This document shows positions 24,175 through 35,700 of a stretch of 64,000 nt of DNA, piece after piece; position 1 is the stretch's first letter, and each line of letters opens with the position of its first letter. The DNA comes from Drosophila pseudoobscura (Eukaryota > Arthropoda > Insecta > Diptera > Drosophilidae). Position numbers and translations under genes: made by a program. The stretch covers positions 58,109,869 through 58,173,868 of the forward strand of contig NC_046683.1 of assembly GCF_009870125.1 (NCBI RefSeq), read 5' to 3'. Below the pieces are notes generated by a model, which was not told the DNA's origin, made no database searches, and worked only from the letters and a program-made list of their open reading frames with translations.

Positions 24175-25298
24175 ATGAGCACCCAGGTAAACGAAGCATC
24201 TTCCCCCGGTACCACGAAGGGTACCAATGCCGACGACATCGATGTGGTCGATCGCGTGGGGCTGGACATGGGTCGCCTCTGCATGAACGACCTCTATTCG
24301 GACGTGGAGTTCTTGGTAGAGGAACAGCGGCTACCGGCCCACCGAAACATTCTAGCGGTCCGCAGTGAATACTTTCGCGCCATGCTGTACGGTGACATGG
24401 CTGAATCGAAGCAGCGGGAAATTCGCCTGGATGTGCCGGTGGACTCGTTTAAAATAATTCTGGGCTATATTTACACTGGCGCGCTGCCTCTGTCCACACT
24501 GTGCGTGGATAAAATTCTAGATCTGCTAAGTTGCGTCCACTTTTTCGGATTGCAGAACGTCGAGGCGGCCATAGAGAAAAATCTGCAGCAGAATGCTTCC
24601 TTCAGCAACATCTGCAAGATCCTGAATGCAGCGCACCTAAACAGTATGAACGACCTGCGCAAAGAATGCCTAAAATTTATGGACTTCAACGCATCAGAAG
24701 TGCTCAACCATGCTTCTTTTGAAATTCTGTCTAAGGAATTACTTGAGGAAGTTGTGCGACGGGACACCTTCGTTGCCCCCGAAGTTGAAATCTTTCGGAC
24801 TGTATGCAAATGGAATCAGCTCAATCCCAGCGCGGACATCAAGACCGTGATCTCGCACATACGTCTACCGCTTATGACTGTTTCTGAGCTTCTGCATGTG
24901 GTGCGTCCCACTGGCATTTTCGAGCTGGACCAAATATTGGACGCCATTGATCAAGTGCATACCAGAAAGAATCCGCACTACCGTTGCGTCAAGTTACCTG
25001 GGGAGAAATTGCCATTAAAAAGTTTACAAAATATGTTTATGAACACGTGACAAAGATGCCCAAGTTTTCCCTTATCAACTGTATTACCGTGACTGTTTCT
25101 GGTGGAGCTGAATTTACAGTATTTTTCTTAAGTGACTTTGAAGTCTGGGATGAAGTGGGAGTCTACGCTTTGAAATCCAACGTCACGATGGATATCCACT
25201 TCACGGAGCGTTGCGTTCGCTACATTTCTATAGAGATACTAAAACAAAACCAGAATGAAAATTATATTATAAAGGTTATTCCCAAGTACAATGTGTAG
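24175..25298 (+). pseudogene. BTBD9-like BTB/BACK/discoidin gene with one frameshift
   Basis: An uninterrupted frame runs from the ATG at 24175 to a stop at 25048-25050 (291 residues). It has a BTB/POZ domain at about residues 35-135 (DVEFLVEEQRLPAHRNIL; YFRAMLYGDMAES) and a BACK domain at about 145-250, most like BTBD9. BTBD9 proteins continue after BACK with a discoidin-like (F5/8C) domain. That continuation is present here but in the next frame, from about 25005 to the stop at 25298; it includes EIAIKKF, SLINCITVTV and CVRYISIEIL. The switch lies at a GGGG run at about 25002-25005, where loss of a single base would explain it. The gene has no introns across the region, consistent with a retrocopy. 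Either it is decaying, or the product really ends after BACK, or the assembly has a homopolymer error. BTBD9-family proteins are cullin-3 adaptors; function here is inferred only. Confidence 0.7.
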
Positions 25299-27161
25299 CG
25301 CTGTGACTGTAACAGCAGCGACTCTTACAGTAAGGATTCCCGTTCTGGCTTCCTTTTAAATATGCGTAATTTCTTATTATAATTAAGTTCAGTAAAAAAA
25401 AAATGTAAAATACGGCAGCATATACTCATTGTGCCCACATTGCATCAGCGTTTTCAAGTATAAACATACATACTTATATATAAGTGTTTTCATTTTATAC
25501 GGGGAACGGGGAATAGAGGGAGTGGTCTAGAGTGAGACAGACAGAAATAACGTTACGGCAGACTTTCAGGCAGGCTTTGTTATAATTATGAATTGTTATT
25601 AATCATGTAATGTGATTTTAGCATTCGTCCCTTTTTTTACCAAGGCCCATGCTTTGAATGCAGAAACTACACATAGCCCCAAATTTTAATGAATATGTAA
25701 TTAAAAATGGATCTTGATCCTGGTACAATACCATTCAATACCGTTATTATGAAAAACGAACTTTGGGTGTTGAGAATGGGGTTATTTGTTCTGAAAAAAT
25801 TATCCAAGAAGATGAATACTGGGCATTGCTGGCACTCAGAAGAAAGTATCTCTAAAACAAGACTTCATCAGTCTCTTTCGGTGTCGAAAAAACGTTCATC
25901 ACTTAATTTTTTTTTTATAGCTGGATACAAAAAGATTCCATTAGATGTAAGGAAATGTTTGCAAGGCAAATACCTCGTGATACGATAACCCATCCGAAAT
26001 GGATGGTTAAAAAATGTGCTGAGTGGGGCTATTAGTCAGAGCTCTGATTGTGGAGGCTGGTTTGCCTCAATTCTACAACAACTTCTGACCAACTTCGGCT
26101 CCCCTTCGAGAAATCCTGGCTACGCCCTTTTCCTGTTTAATATAATTTATTTAATCTCAAAAGATTTATAAAACCTCATGGCCAAACGAATCCAGGCAAG
26201 GATGTAAGAACACAAGCGAAAACGGCTTGGTTAATTCTATATTGTTATCTTTTTATACCCGGTACACGACCGGTAAAGTTTTGCCACGGCCACTTCAAAC
26301 TGCACAAAAGACGAAAATCTGTGGCATCCATAATTTTGAGGATACGAGAAAAGCGAAAACACAGAATCATAAAATAAATATATACCAGATTGCCGAATTT
26401 AGCATAGATCACATCATTAATATGGCCAGAAAAAACAAGGCAAATGAAGTTGCAGTGGCAAAGCAACGTCTTCCACGCGCTTACTCATTCTATCTCTCTC
26501 TTTCTCATATACTCTCTCACACTCTTTCTCGTGCAGTGTGCGTCCTCTCGAGCGGAGGGAAGGGATATAGAATGGTAGTAGAAAAAATGAACAAAAATGG
26601 CAACAGATAAAAAATATCTGAAATTCGAATAAATTATTATTTTTACGAACAGGATACCACCAAACAGAAAGAGAGAACATGCATGCTAATTCCGGCGCCT
26701 ACGTGTAATTAAGTATTAAATATTTTGGATAGGTTATATAAATCATAAGATTAAGAACATATGTATGTATATACTGGTAGGTATAATTGTCCCCTTGTTC
26801 CGTCTCTCTTTTATTTGTACCTTCCATCTCTCTATCATCGACAACGACGATACTCCTTTCTTTTATGGTAGAAGTAGATGTGTGTAACATCCAGAAGGAA
26901 GCGTTTCCGACCCCATGTCTAAGTCTAAGTTTGTTCGTCTGTCCATCCGTTCCGATGAGAGCCTAAATATCAGAGACTAAAAAAGCTAGAGCAATACAAT
27001 TTTGGGAGCAGACTCTTCTGATATCACACTTTCCAGTGGAAAGCACTTTGTTCACCACGCCACGCCATACGTCACAAAAACCCAAACCCCTACACATCAT
27101 CTTGAACTTTTGGTTCAGAGTTTAATAAATGTAAATGCTTGTGTATGCACAACATATGTAA
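25299..27161. other. Intergenic, BTB gene to Nup133 3' end
   Basis: AT-rich sequence. A 93-codon frame at 25707-25988 has no recognisable similarity. TTTTTATACCCGGTAC at about 26250-26266 resembles short dispersed repeats common in Drosophila genomes. TC-rich runs lie at about 26490-26530 and 26800-26835. No gene is supported. Confidence 0.4.
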
Positions 27162-30100
27162 TTAGACTTTCATGTCTTGTGGCTGTTTGAACCTATCGGC
27201 CACATACTCGTAGGTCAGTTTCAAGAGATTCTGGAACGACTTGTTCTGCGGCAGGTCGTCCAGTTCTGTGCTCTCCATGAACTCCTCCATGGGTGGCAGA
27301 AAATTGTTGCCTTCCTGGCCCTTCACCAGCGAGATTTCAATGATTTTGAAGAATAGTAGCTTCTGCATGCATTCCACGGCATTATTGGGATCATAGATCC
27401 AGTTGTCGCGGCGTATGGCCGCACACCAGATCTTCTGGCGCAGATCGTAGGGCTGTTCCACAAAGCTCAGCAGCTCCAAGGCCTTGCCAAACTCTACGTC
27501 GGTGGCACTTTTGTTTTCATCGGCGATGTATAGCTGTGGATTATTGAATAATATTAAATAATGTACGACACTATGGACTTACGACACTACGACTTACATC
27601 GATAATATCCTCAGCTTTGAGAACTTTCTGTTCTACTGGGTCGAGGCCAAAGTTTTGCAGTACGTCATGGCTCAACTGCAGCTGATACTCGATGAGCCTT
27701 AGATCAGCATTGATCTTCTCCATCTGCGACGTCAGGTCGGTGTCGGGCGCCGCAAAAGCAGCCAGCTTGGCCAGAGACAATATTGTCTTTTTGCGCGCCA
27801 CAATCTCCTTCTCGTTTTGCGCCAGCTCGTACAGCACCTTTGCCGCCTGCTCGTAGTCGCCGTTGAATATCAGCTGAATCCAGATCAACGATGGATGGTC
27901 ACGCATGAATTGTGCCAGCGCTACCGGGTTGTCCTTGAAGCGCTCAAATACCTCGCCATGTCGCTTCTGCCGCAGATACCATCTGATGGCAAACTGCGAG
28001 AAGTCAAACTCCTCGTATTTGCGCATGTAATCATCCAAACGTTCTTTGTCATTCGTCACGTCGCATATTAGCACTAGACTATGAAAGTCCAGATACTTTT
28101 CAGCCAACTTAGCGGCATACTCGTACTTAAGATCCTTGACTGGAAAGGGAATGAATATGAAATACACCCCAGTTATACTGAAAACCTACTTACTTAGGAC
28201 TGAGATGAGTTCCCTGCGCTGTACCTCAAACTGCCGCTGCAATAGATTAGCCTTCTCCGATCCTCGAACACTATCCAAGTAGATCTTGCGTCCCTCAAGC
28301 ACCAAGTCCACTAGCTCGTATATTTGCTGGTACAACTTCTGGCTTAGCTCCGTCTCACTGATGCACTGGGAACCATAGCGCAGGCTGAGGTCTATAAGTC
28401 GGTTGAGAGTGTCCCGCACACCAGCACTTCCCGACATGGCCGTCCAGGGAAGGTTTTCGCAGGCGACCAGTCTGTCATTGAGCGGTGTGAAGTGGTTCGC
28501 CTGCTGCTCACGATGCTTAAACACCTGGCCCAGTGTATCCAGGACGATGGAATTGGTATCGTTGAGAAATTGGGCCACCATTACCGTGGTATCTCCCTGA
28601 GCTGAAATCTGATTGTCAGCCATTTCGGCTAGGGCTTTAAATACAAACTGGAATTTGCACAGTTTCACATAGAATATATCCTGGGTGGTTAAGTTGCCAT
28701 TGGGCTTCTCATCCCACATGGCGACAGTGGCATCGATGGCATGCTCGATGATTTTTGGTTGTTTGGCCTGCAAGGAACGGAGTGCCATGGCAGCCACTAT
28801 TTTCTCGCTAATATCGGACAATATAAAACTGGTCGGCTTCAGCACATTACTACCACAGGGTATGGCATTGAGCTGAAAAGAATGACGCAAGATAAATTCA
28901 AAAAAATAGGAATAAGAAGAGCAATAATACTCACCTTCTCCCAAACGCCGCTGGCATGAAGAAATGAGACAAAGTGATCGAAGGCAAGGGTTTTGTCACG
29001 TAGCTGATTGATTATTTGCATGGAGCGTGAGCTCCCCAACGCATGACGATTGCCATCGTGATCGCCCAGGGCCTCCTCCCAGCATGGATCGGCGATTGGA
29101 AGATCCTCGGCCAAGTCCTCCGCTATTGTGATGACAATTCTAATGGAAATGGAAGTATCTGATAGCTTATAGTATTTTAGTAAAAATTCAAGTGTCCATA
29201 CCTATCCAACTTGTAGGCATCCAAGGGTGCACTACATTGATCGGGCTCATTGACAGTGCGCAGAAGCTCCCCGATAATGGTCTTCACCATGCTGTTATTA
29301 CGCTTCAGGTGGTACACGAAGGCAGCCTTTAACTGGCCCACTTTGTCACGTCGATCGCTGTATAGCTCATCCGGATCCAGTTCGAACATGTGAAGATTGT
29401 TTCTGCTGCCAGTTACTGCGGTCAGTTCAGACTGATCGGGTGCACTGAAACTACCGAGCATAGCTGGTTTAAACAGATCTGGTGTATTGCAGGTGCTCAT
29501 ATTATGCAGCTCGTTGGCATCAAAGTCGCCGGGCGTGATGGAAACCAGTCCGTGTGTGCGGCTAAAGAACAGCGGCAGGCGACTGCAGACGGCGGCACAT
29601 AGGATTCGATCGTCGTGCAAATGAAATTCAATCTTCTCCGCCTCAATCTCGGCTGTGGGTACGGCGTTTGCCAAGAGCAACGGATAGACCACCTTTGGGG
29701 TGTAGAGGTAGATGTGGCTGCTCCCTATTATGAAGCGAAGGCTGAAGCAATCCTCTTTGGTCTTGGCGTTGTAGAATTTATTCAACTTAAGGGGTGTGAA
29801 TGACTCCAGAAGTATGCTGTTCGCTTGGACACTGGCCACAGCTAGAAATAGTATTAAGTATTGTTCATGTTGAATGACAAATTCAATACTTACCAACGGC
29901 ATAGCACATCTGTGGAGCGTGGGCAGCGTTAACAGCTCCAGCCAATATGTAAGCCTTGTCATCAACGATATGAAAGTCCAGCAGATGCAACTCGATTTCC
30001 ACATTGTCCGCGGGAGTACCGAGATTCCAGAACATTTTCTTAAACTCCTCGCGAATCCGGAGCACCACCTCTTCATTCTCGTGGAGTAAATGTTCTGTAT

Positions 30101-31123
30101 TCCCTTTGCTCGGCAAACTCCAGCGTTGGATCGAACGATCCGAGAGCACAGTCACCACGGTTTCACTTTCAGGAGAATTTCTCTCACAGCACATGCCAAC
30201 CAAGAGCTGGAAAATATATTTTATATTATTTGAGGAACCTTTTTAGATGGAAATGCAAGCCTCACCGGATCCTTGTCGCTGCCAAAGCCACCAAGCAAAC
30301 TGGTGGCCGGCTTTATGGTCTTGTGGTGCAACGAGTATCGGCCGTTGGTGAGGCCTACGCTGAGAAATACCAAAGTGCAAGTTGAGGTCACAGCAAGGTA
30401 GCCCTCTTGCAATGGTAGATTTATAATCTGAACGAAGTCCTGACCGGTTAGGATCGGTAGATTCACGGTATTCCCGTCGTGGGCAATAGATGGCCAATAG
30501 CGCACATCTCCCGTTGCAGAAACTGCTATGCAGGATGCCATTTGCTGGCCGTCTGTCTGGAATACACTAATCAACTCACTGTTGTACCCCAAGTCGGAGT
30601 AGGGCAGTTGTAGTTCGCGGCATTGAGGGAAGCCACCTTCCCGTGTAGGGTTCTTGGCATCCTTGGACGACTCTTTGTACTGCCAAATTAGTAGTCGGCG
30701 GCCGTGCACAACCTGAAAAAGGGCGGAAATTTAATTCCAGGCCAAATCATTTTTCGACCCGTGCTTATACTCGTACCCAAGCCAAACCATTTTGGGCAAC
30801 CTTCGCAGAAACCGTTCCTGCAGCAGATCCCACAGAGGTCAAGGCCTCGTTCACTACGACGGGCAGGGGGAAACCAAAGCACTTCACAACATTGTAGCCC
30901 GACCGGATGCCGGGTATAGATTGGGAGGATCGCCCCGAAAAACTATGCCGGCTGTTGGGAACAAGTGTTTTAAATCATCTTTTAATAAGCGAGACACTCC
31001 TGTTACTAACCTGTTGTGTAGGGCAGTTTTATTCAAGCTCCCTGAAAGTGAAGAGCAGTTCGAGCTCTCGCCAAAAAAAGATGGCGATGACTCCCGCGGA
31101 AATTCGTTTTCCTGTTTTTTCAT
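27162..31123 (-). CDS. Nup133: Nucleoporin Nup133, intact copy
   Basis: Nine exons on the minus strand: 31123-31011, 30951-30777, 30712-30266, 30206-29894, 29841-29202, 29139-28935, 28872-28194, 28139-27598, 27533-27162. All are GT-AG and in phase, giving 1161 residues, close to human NUP133. The N-terminal beta-propeller region contains GFPLPVVVNEALT, RLLIWQYK and VRYWPSIA. The C-terminal alpha-helical stack includes KYLDFHSLVLICDVTND, and the end (EFGKALELLSFVEQPYDLRQ, AAIRRDNW, NLLKLTYEYV) matches the Nup107-binding end of the family. Nup133 is a scaffold subunit of the Nup107-160 Y-complex in the nuclear pore. Start chosen at MKKQENEFPR; an in-frame ATG at 31195 would add a hydrophobic 24-residue leader unlike the family. 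This is the only complete copy: its last 194 codons (27162-27810) lie outside the repeated unit. Confidence 0.95.
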
Positions 31124-32110
31124 GATTATTTCCTTTAAATTTTTCAATATTATTACAATGGCTACTATGAGTATTATACCAGTGACAGAGACCACAGTTA
31201 TTTTTTGTTTTTCTCACGATCGACGAAAATATTTGTAAAAATGTAAATGTAAAGCTTGTAGAGAGAGAAAGAAAAAGTTCAAAATTTTCTTATCGATAAA
31301 ATATACCGAAATATATCGTGTCGTTTTAAATATACCAATAAAAGACAGAACTTAGCTCACTTAACCCCCCTTTATTGAAACAGAATACCAACTTAAGCTA
31401 AAGCTTTTAATATATAATAAAAATTCAAACAAAAATAAAAATTCTTCATGTAGATCCATCCTAGTATTTAAGCCCCGAAAAGGGAGCGCGTTGTCGCAAT
31501 ACACCACCTTGTATAATTTCATAATGGGCAGCTTATGACGCGACGCGAGCCTGGGAAACAATATAGCAAATTTGTTTGGTACATTTTCTTTGTATGAACT
31601 GACACCAATATACTGTATGGCTAGTGGCGGACAGATTGGACATATTAAACTACACTTCATTTGAATTAAAGAGTGCGAGACAAGCAATAAAACCCATTAG
31701 GAAAAGCATGCAGTGAGAGTGGGATGCTCTATGCTCTAAAATTCAAAATAAAACGCCGATAGCTATCGCACAAAAATACCTCTGTTTTCTTAATTTCCCA
31801 CGGTCATACTGGCTGCTCCGAAGTTTGACAGCCGAGTGCCCGTTCCGCGTTCCACTTCCACGTCACGAACCGTCAATCGAGAAAGCAGTCGTCGGCTCTT
31901 TTGCTCACAGAAATAACTAATATCCAAGTAAGTTGATAGATGATGAAAAAGGACAATCCCGCTGATGTCTCGTAGTGTTTGTGTTTGTGTGATAGAACAG
32001 CACAACAACATCGAGAGATGCTGCCCTTTGTGGCTTCCCTTCCCACAGTGGCTGCCCTTCCACGTCAACAAAAAAGTGAAACGTTCAAACATTTTCTCCT
32101 CTCTTGCAGT
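31124..32110. promoter_or_regulatory. Divergent Nup133 / SsRbeta promoter interval, unit 1
   Basis: A DRE element TATCGATA at 31291-31298 and a nearby AATATACC/ACCGAAATATA motif pair sit upstream of Nup133 and read to the minus strand. CGGTCATACTG at 31801-31811, one mismatch from the Motif 1 (M1BP) box, precedes the SsRbeta start region; a palindromic CGATAGCTATCG lies at about 31757-31768. The SsRbeta leader has an intron from about 31930 (GTAAGT) to 32109. A 108-codon minus-strand frame at 31361-31687 lies between the two promoters. The interval is repeated at 36087-37072 and 41049-42035. Both genes look like TATA-less housekeeping promoters. Confidence 0.6.
31361..31687 (-). CDS. Hypothetical 108-residue ORF between Nup133 and SsRbeta
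   Basis: Open minus-strand frame with a mixed amino-acid composition and a CPICPP motif near its start (second Met at about 31660). I recognise no family. An AATAAA on the same strand overlaps its last codons at about 31371. It is repeated unchanged at 36324-36650 and 41286-41612 in the other array units. It may be a small gene, part of the Nup133 upstream region, or chance; the perfect conservation between units is no evidence of selection, because the flanking DNA is equally identical. Confidence 0.2.
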   Translation of the reverse strand: MLVSHSLIQMKCSLICPICPPLAIQYIGVSSYKENVPNKFAILFPRLASRHKLPIMKLYKVVYCDNALPFRGLNTRMDLHEEFLFLFEFLLYIKSFSLSWYSVSIKGG

Positions 32111-32739
32111 ATGTTCAAACAAATCCTCGCCCTGTGCGCGCTGTTTGCGGTGTTTAGCGTTTGCTTGTCCGAGGACGAGACACGTGCCCGCCTTCTGGTG
32201 TCAAAGCAGATTCTGAACAAATACCTGGTGGAAAAGAGCGACCTGCTGGTGCGCTATACCATCTTCAATGTGGGCAATGGTGCTGCCACCAACGTCGCTC
32301 TGGTAGATAATGGCTTCCATCCGGAGGCATTCGAGGTGGTTGGTGGCCAGCCCACCGCGACCGTGGAGCGGATTGCCCCCCAGACCAACTTCACCCATGT
32401 TGTGGTGGTGCGCCCCAAGGCCTTCGGCTACTTCAACTTCACAGCCGCCGAGGTGTCTTACAAGCCCGTCGAGGAAGCTGAGGCGGTAAGTCACTGATTT
32501 CTTTAGTCGCCTACTTGGTCTAAGGATTCATGTGCTTTCAGCTCCAACTGGCCATCAGCTCGGAGCCCGGTGAGGGTGGCATTGTCAACCTTAACGAGTA
32601 CAACAAGCGCTTCTCATCCCACTTCTTCGACTGGGTGGCCTTCGCCGTCATGACCCTGCCTTCCCTGGCCATCCCCCTTGGCCTGTGGCACCAGTCCAAG
32701 AGCAAATACGAACGCGCTGGCAAGAACAAGAAGCACTAA
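32111..32739 (+). CDS. SsRbeta: Translocon-associated protein beta (SSR-beta), copy 1
   Basis: Two coding exons, 32111-32485 and 32542-32739, give 190 residues. An N-terminal signal peptide ([20 protein letters not shown]) is followed by a lumenal immunoglobulin-like domain with two N-glycosylation sequons (NFTH and NFTA), one membrane span near the C-terminus ([20 protein letters not shown]) and a short lysine-rich cytosolic tail. TRAP-beta is a subunit of the ER translocon-associated complex that assists Sec61-dependent import. The start is preceded by a 5' leader intron ending at 32109. Copy 1 has lost its native 3' flank: 34 bp after the stop the sequence becomes antisense Nup133 coding DNA of unit 2, so its 3' end must be formed inside that sequence. 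Confidence 0.95.
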
Positions 32740-35700
32740 GCCTGGACGCTAGTCTCTTGTATTGAACAACATTCTCGTTTTGCGCCAGCTCGTACAGCAC
32801 CTTTGCCGCCTGCTCGTAGTCGCCGTTGAATATCAGCTGAATCCAGATCAACGATGGATGGTCACGCATGAATTGTGCCAGCGCTACCGGGTTGTCCTTG
32901 AAGCGCTCGAATACCTCGCCATGTCGCTTCTGCCGCAGATACCATCTGATGGCAAACTGCGAGAAGTCAAACTCCTCGTATTTGCGCATGTAATCATCCA
33001 AACGTTCTTTGTCATTCGTCACGTCGCATATTAGCACTAGACCATGAAAGTCCAGATACTTTTCAGCCAACTTAGCGGCATACTCGTACTTAAGATCCTT
33101 GACTGGAAAGGGAATGAATATGAAATACACCCCAGTTATACTGAAAACCTACTTACTTAGGACTGAGATGAGTTCCCTGCGCTGTACCTCAAACTGCCGC
33201 TGCAATAGATTAGCCTTCTCCGATCCTCGAACACTATCCAAGTAGCTCTTGCGTCCCTCAAGCACCAAGTCCACTAGCTCGTATATTTGCTGGTACAACT
33301 TCTGGCTTAGCTCCGTCTCACTGATGCACTGGGAACCATAGCGCAGGCTGAGGTCTATAAGTCGGTTGAGAGTGTCCCGCACACCAGCACTTCCCGACAT
33401 GGCCGTCCAGGGAAGGTTTTCGCAGGCGACCAGTCTGTCATTGAGCGGTGTGAAGTGGTTCGCCTGCTGCTCACGATGCTTAAACACCTGGCCCAGTGTA
33501 TCCAGGACGATGGAATTGGTATCGTTGAGAAATTGGGCCACCATTACCGTGGTATCTCCCTGAGCTGAAATCTGATTGTCAGCCATTTCGGCTAGGGCTT
33601 TAAATACAAACTGGAATTTGCACAGTTTCACATAGAATATATCCTGGGTGGTTAAGTTGCCATTGGGCTTCTCATCCCACATGGCGACAGTGGCATCGAT
33701 GGCATGCTCGATGATTTTTGGTTGTTTGGCCTGCAAGGAACGGAGTGCTATGGCAGCCACTATTTTCTCGCTAATATCGGACAATATAAAACTGGTCGGC
33801 TTCAGCACATTACTACCACAGGGTATGGCATTGAGCTGAAAAGAATGACGCAAGATAAATTAAAAAAAATAGGAATAAGAAGAGCAATAATACTCACCTT
33901 CTCCCAAACGCCGCTGGCATGAAGAAATGAGACAAAGTGATCGAAGGCAAGGGTTTTGTCACGTAGCTGATTGATTATTTGCATGGAGCGTGAGCTCCCC
34001 AACGCATGACGATTGCCATCGTGATCGCCCAGGGCCTCCTCCCAGCATGGATCGGCGATTGGAAGATCCTCGGCCAAGTCCTCCGCTATTGTGATGACAA
34101 TTCTAATGGAAATGGAAGTATCTGATAGCTTATAGTATTTTAGTAAAAATTCAAGTGTCCATACCTATCCAACTTGTAGGCATCCAAGGGTGCACTACAT
34201 TGATCGGGCTCATTGACAGTGCGCAGAAGCTCCCCGATAATGGTCTTCACCATGCTGTTATTACGCTTCAGGTGGTACACGAAGGCAGCCTTTAACTGGC
34301 CCACTTTGTCACGTCGATCGCTGTATAGCTCATCCGGATCCAGTTCGAACATGTGAAGATTGTTTCTGCTGCCAGTTACTGCGGTCAGTTCAGACTGATC
34401 GGGTGCACTGAAACTACCGAGCATAGCTGGTTTAAACAGATCTGGTGTATTGCAGGTGCTCATATTATGCAGCTCGTTGGCATCAAAGTCGCCGGGCGTG
34501 ATGGAAACCAGTCCGTGTGTGCGGCTAAAGAACAGCGGCAGGCGACTGCAGACGGCGGCACATAGGATTCGATCGTCGTGCAAATGAAATTCAATCTTCT
34601 CCGCCTCAATCTCGGCTGTGGGTACGGCGTTTGCCAAGAGCAACGGATAGACCACCTTTGGGGTGTAGAGGTAGATGTGGCTGCTCCCTATTATGAAGCG
34701 AAGGCTGAAGCAATCCTCTTTGGTCTTGGCGTTGTAGAATTTATTCAACTTAAGGGGTGTGAATGACTCCAGAAGTATGCTGTTCGCTTGGACACTGGCC
34801 ACAGCTAGAAATAGTATTAAGTATTGTTCATGTTGAATGACAAATTCAATACTTACCAACGGCATAGCACATCTGTGGAGCGTGGGCAGCGTTAACAGCT
34901 CCAGCCAATATGTAAGCCTTGTCATCAACGATATGAAAGTCCAGCAGATGCAACTCGATTTCCACATTGTCCGCGGGAGTACCGAGATTCCAGAACATTT
35001 TCTTAAACTCCTCGCGAATCCGGAGCACCACCTCTTCATTCTCGTGGAGTAAATGTTCTGTATTCCCTTTGCTCGGCAAACTCCAGCGTTGGATCGAACG
35101 ATCCGAGAGCACAGTCACCACGGTTTCACTTTCAGGAGAATTTCTCTCACAGCACATGCCAACCAAGAGCTGGAAAATATATTTTATATTATTTGAGGAA
35201 CCTTTTTAGATGGAAATGCAAGCCTCACCGGATCCTTGTCGCTGCCAAAGCCACCAAGCAAACTGGTGGCCGGCTTTATGGTCTTGTGGTGCAACGAGTA
35301 TCGGCCGTTGGTGAGGCCTACGCTGAGAAATACCAAAGTGCAAGTTGAGGTCACAGCAAGGTAGCCCTCTTGCAATGGTAGATTTATAATCTGAACGAAG
35401 TCCTGACCGGTTAGGATCGGTAGATTCACGGTATTCCCGTCGTGGGCAATAGATGGCCAATAGCGCACATCTCCCGTTGCAGAAACTGCTATGCAGGATG
35501 CCATTTGCTGGCCGTCTGTCTGGAATACACTAATCAACTCACTGTTGTACCCCAAGTCGGAGTAGGGCAGTTGTAGTTCGCGGCATTGAGGGAAGCCACC
35601 TTCCCGTGTAGGGTTCTTGGCATCCTTGGACGACTCTTTGTACTGCCAAATTAGTAGTCGGCGGCCGTGCACAACCTGAAAAAGGGCGGAAATTTAATTC

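Larger units (their letters stand above)
27811..32773. repeat. Array unit 1 (4963 bp)
   Basis: Contains Nup133 exons 1-7 and most of exon 8, the divergent promoter interval and SsRbeta copy 1. Its unit-specific bases are A27946, T28080, A28283, C28786 and C28899; units 2 and 3 carry G, C, C, T and A at the matching sites. In Nup133 these are synonymous (27946), S-to-G, I-to-S, M-to-I and intronic respectively, read from unit 1 to units 2/3. Confidence 0.93.

Noticed and set aside
25707-25988. 93-codon + strand frame after the BTB gene
   Set aside because: No similarity and no regulatory context; chance frame in AT-rich DNA cannot be excluded.
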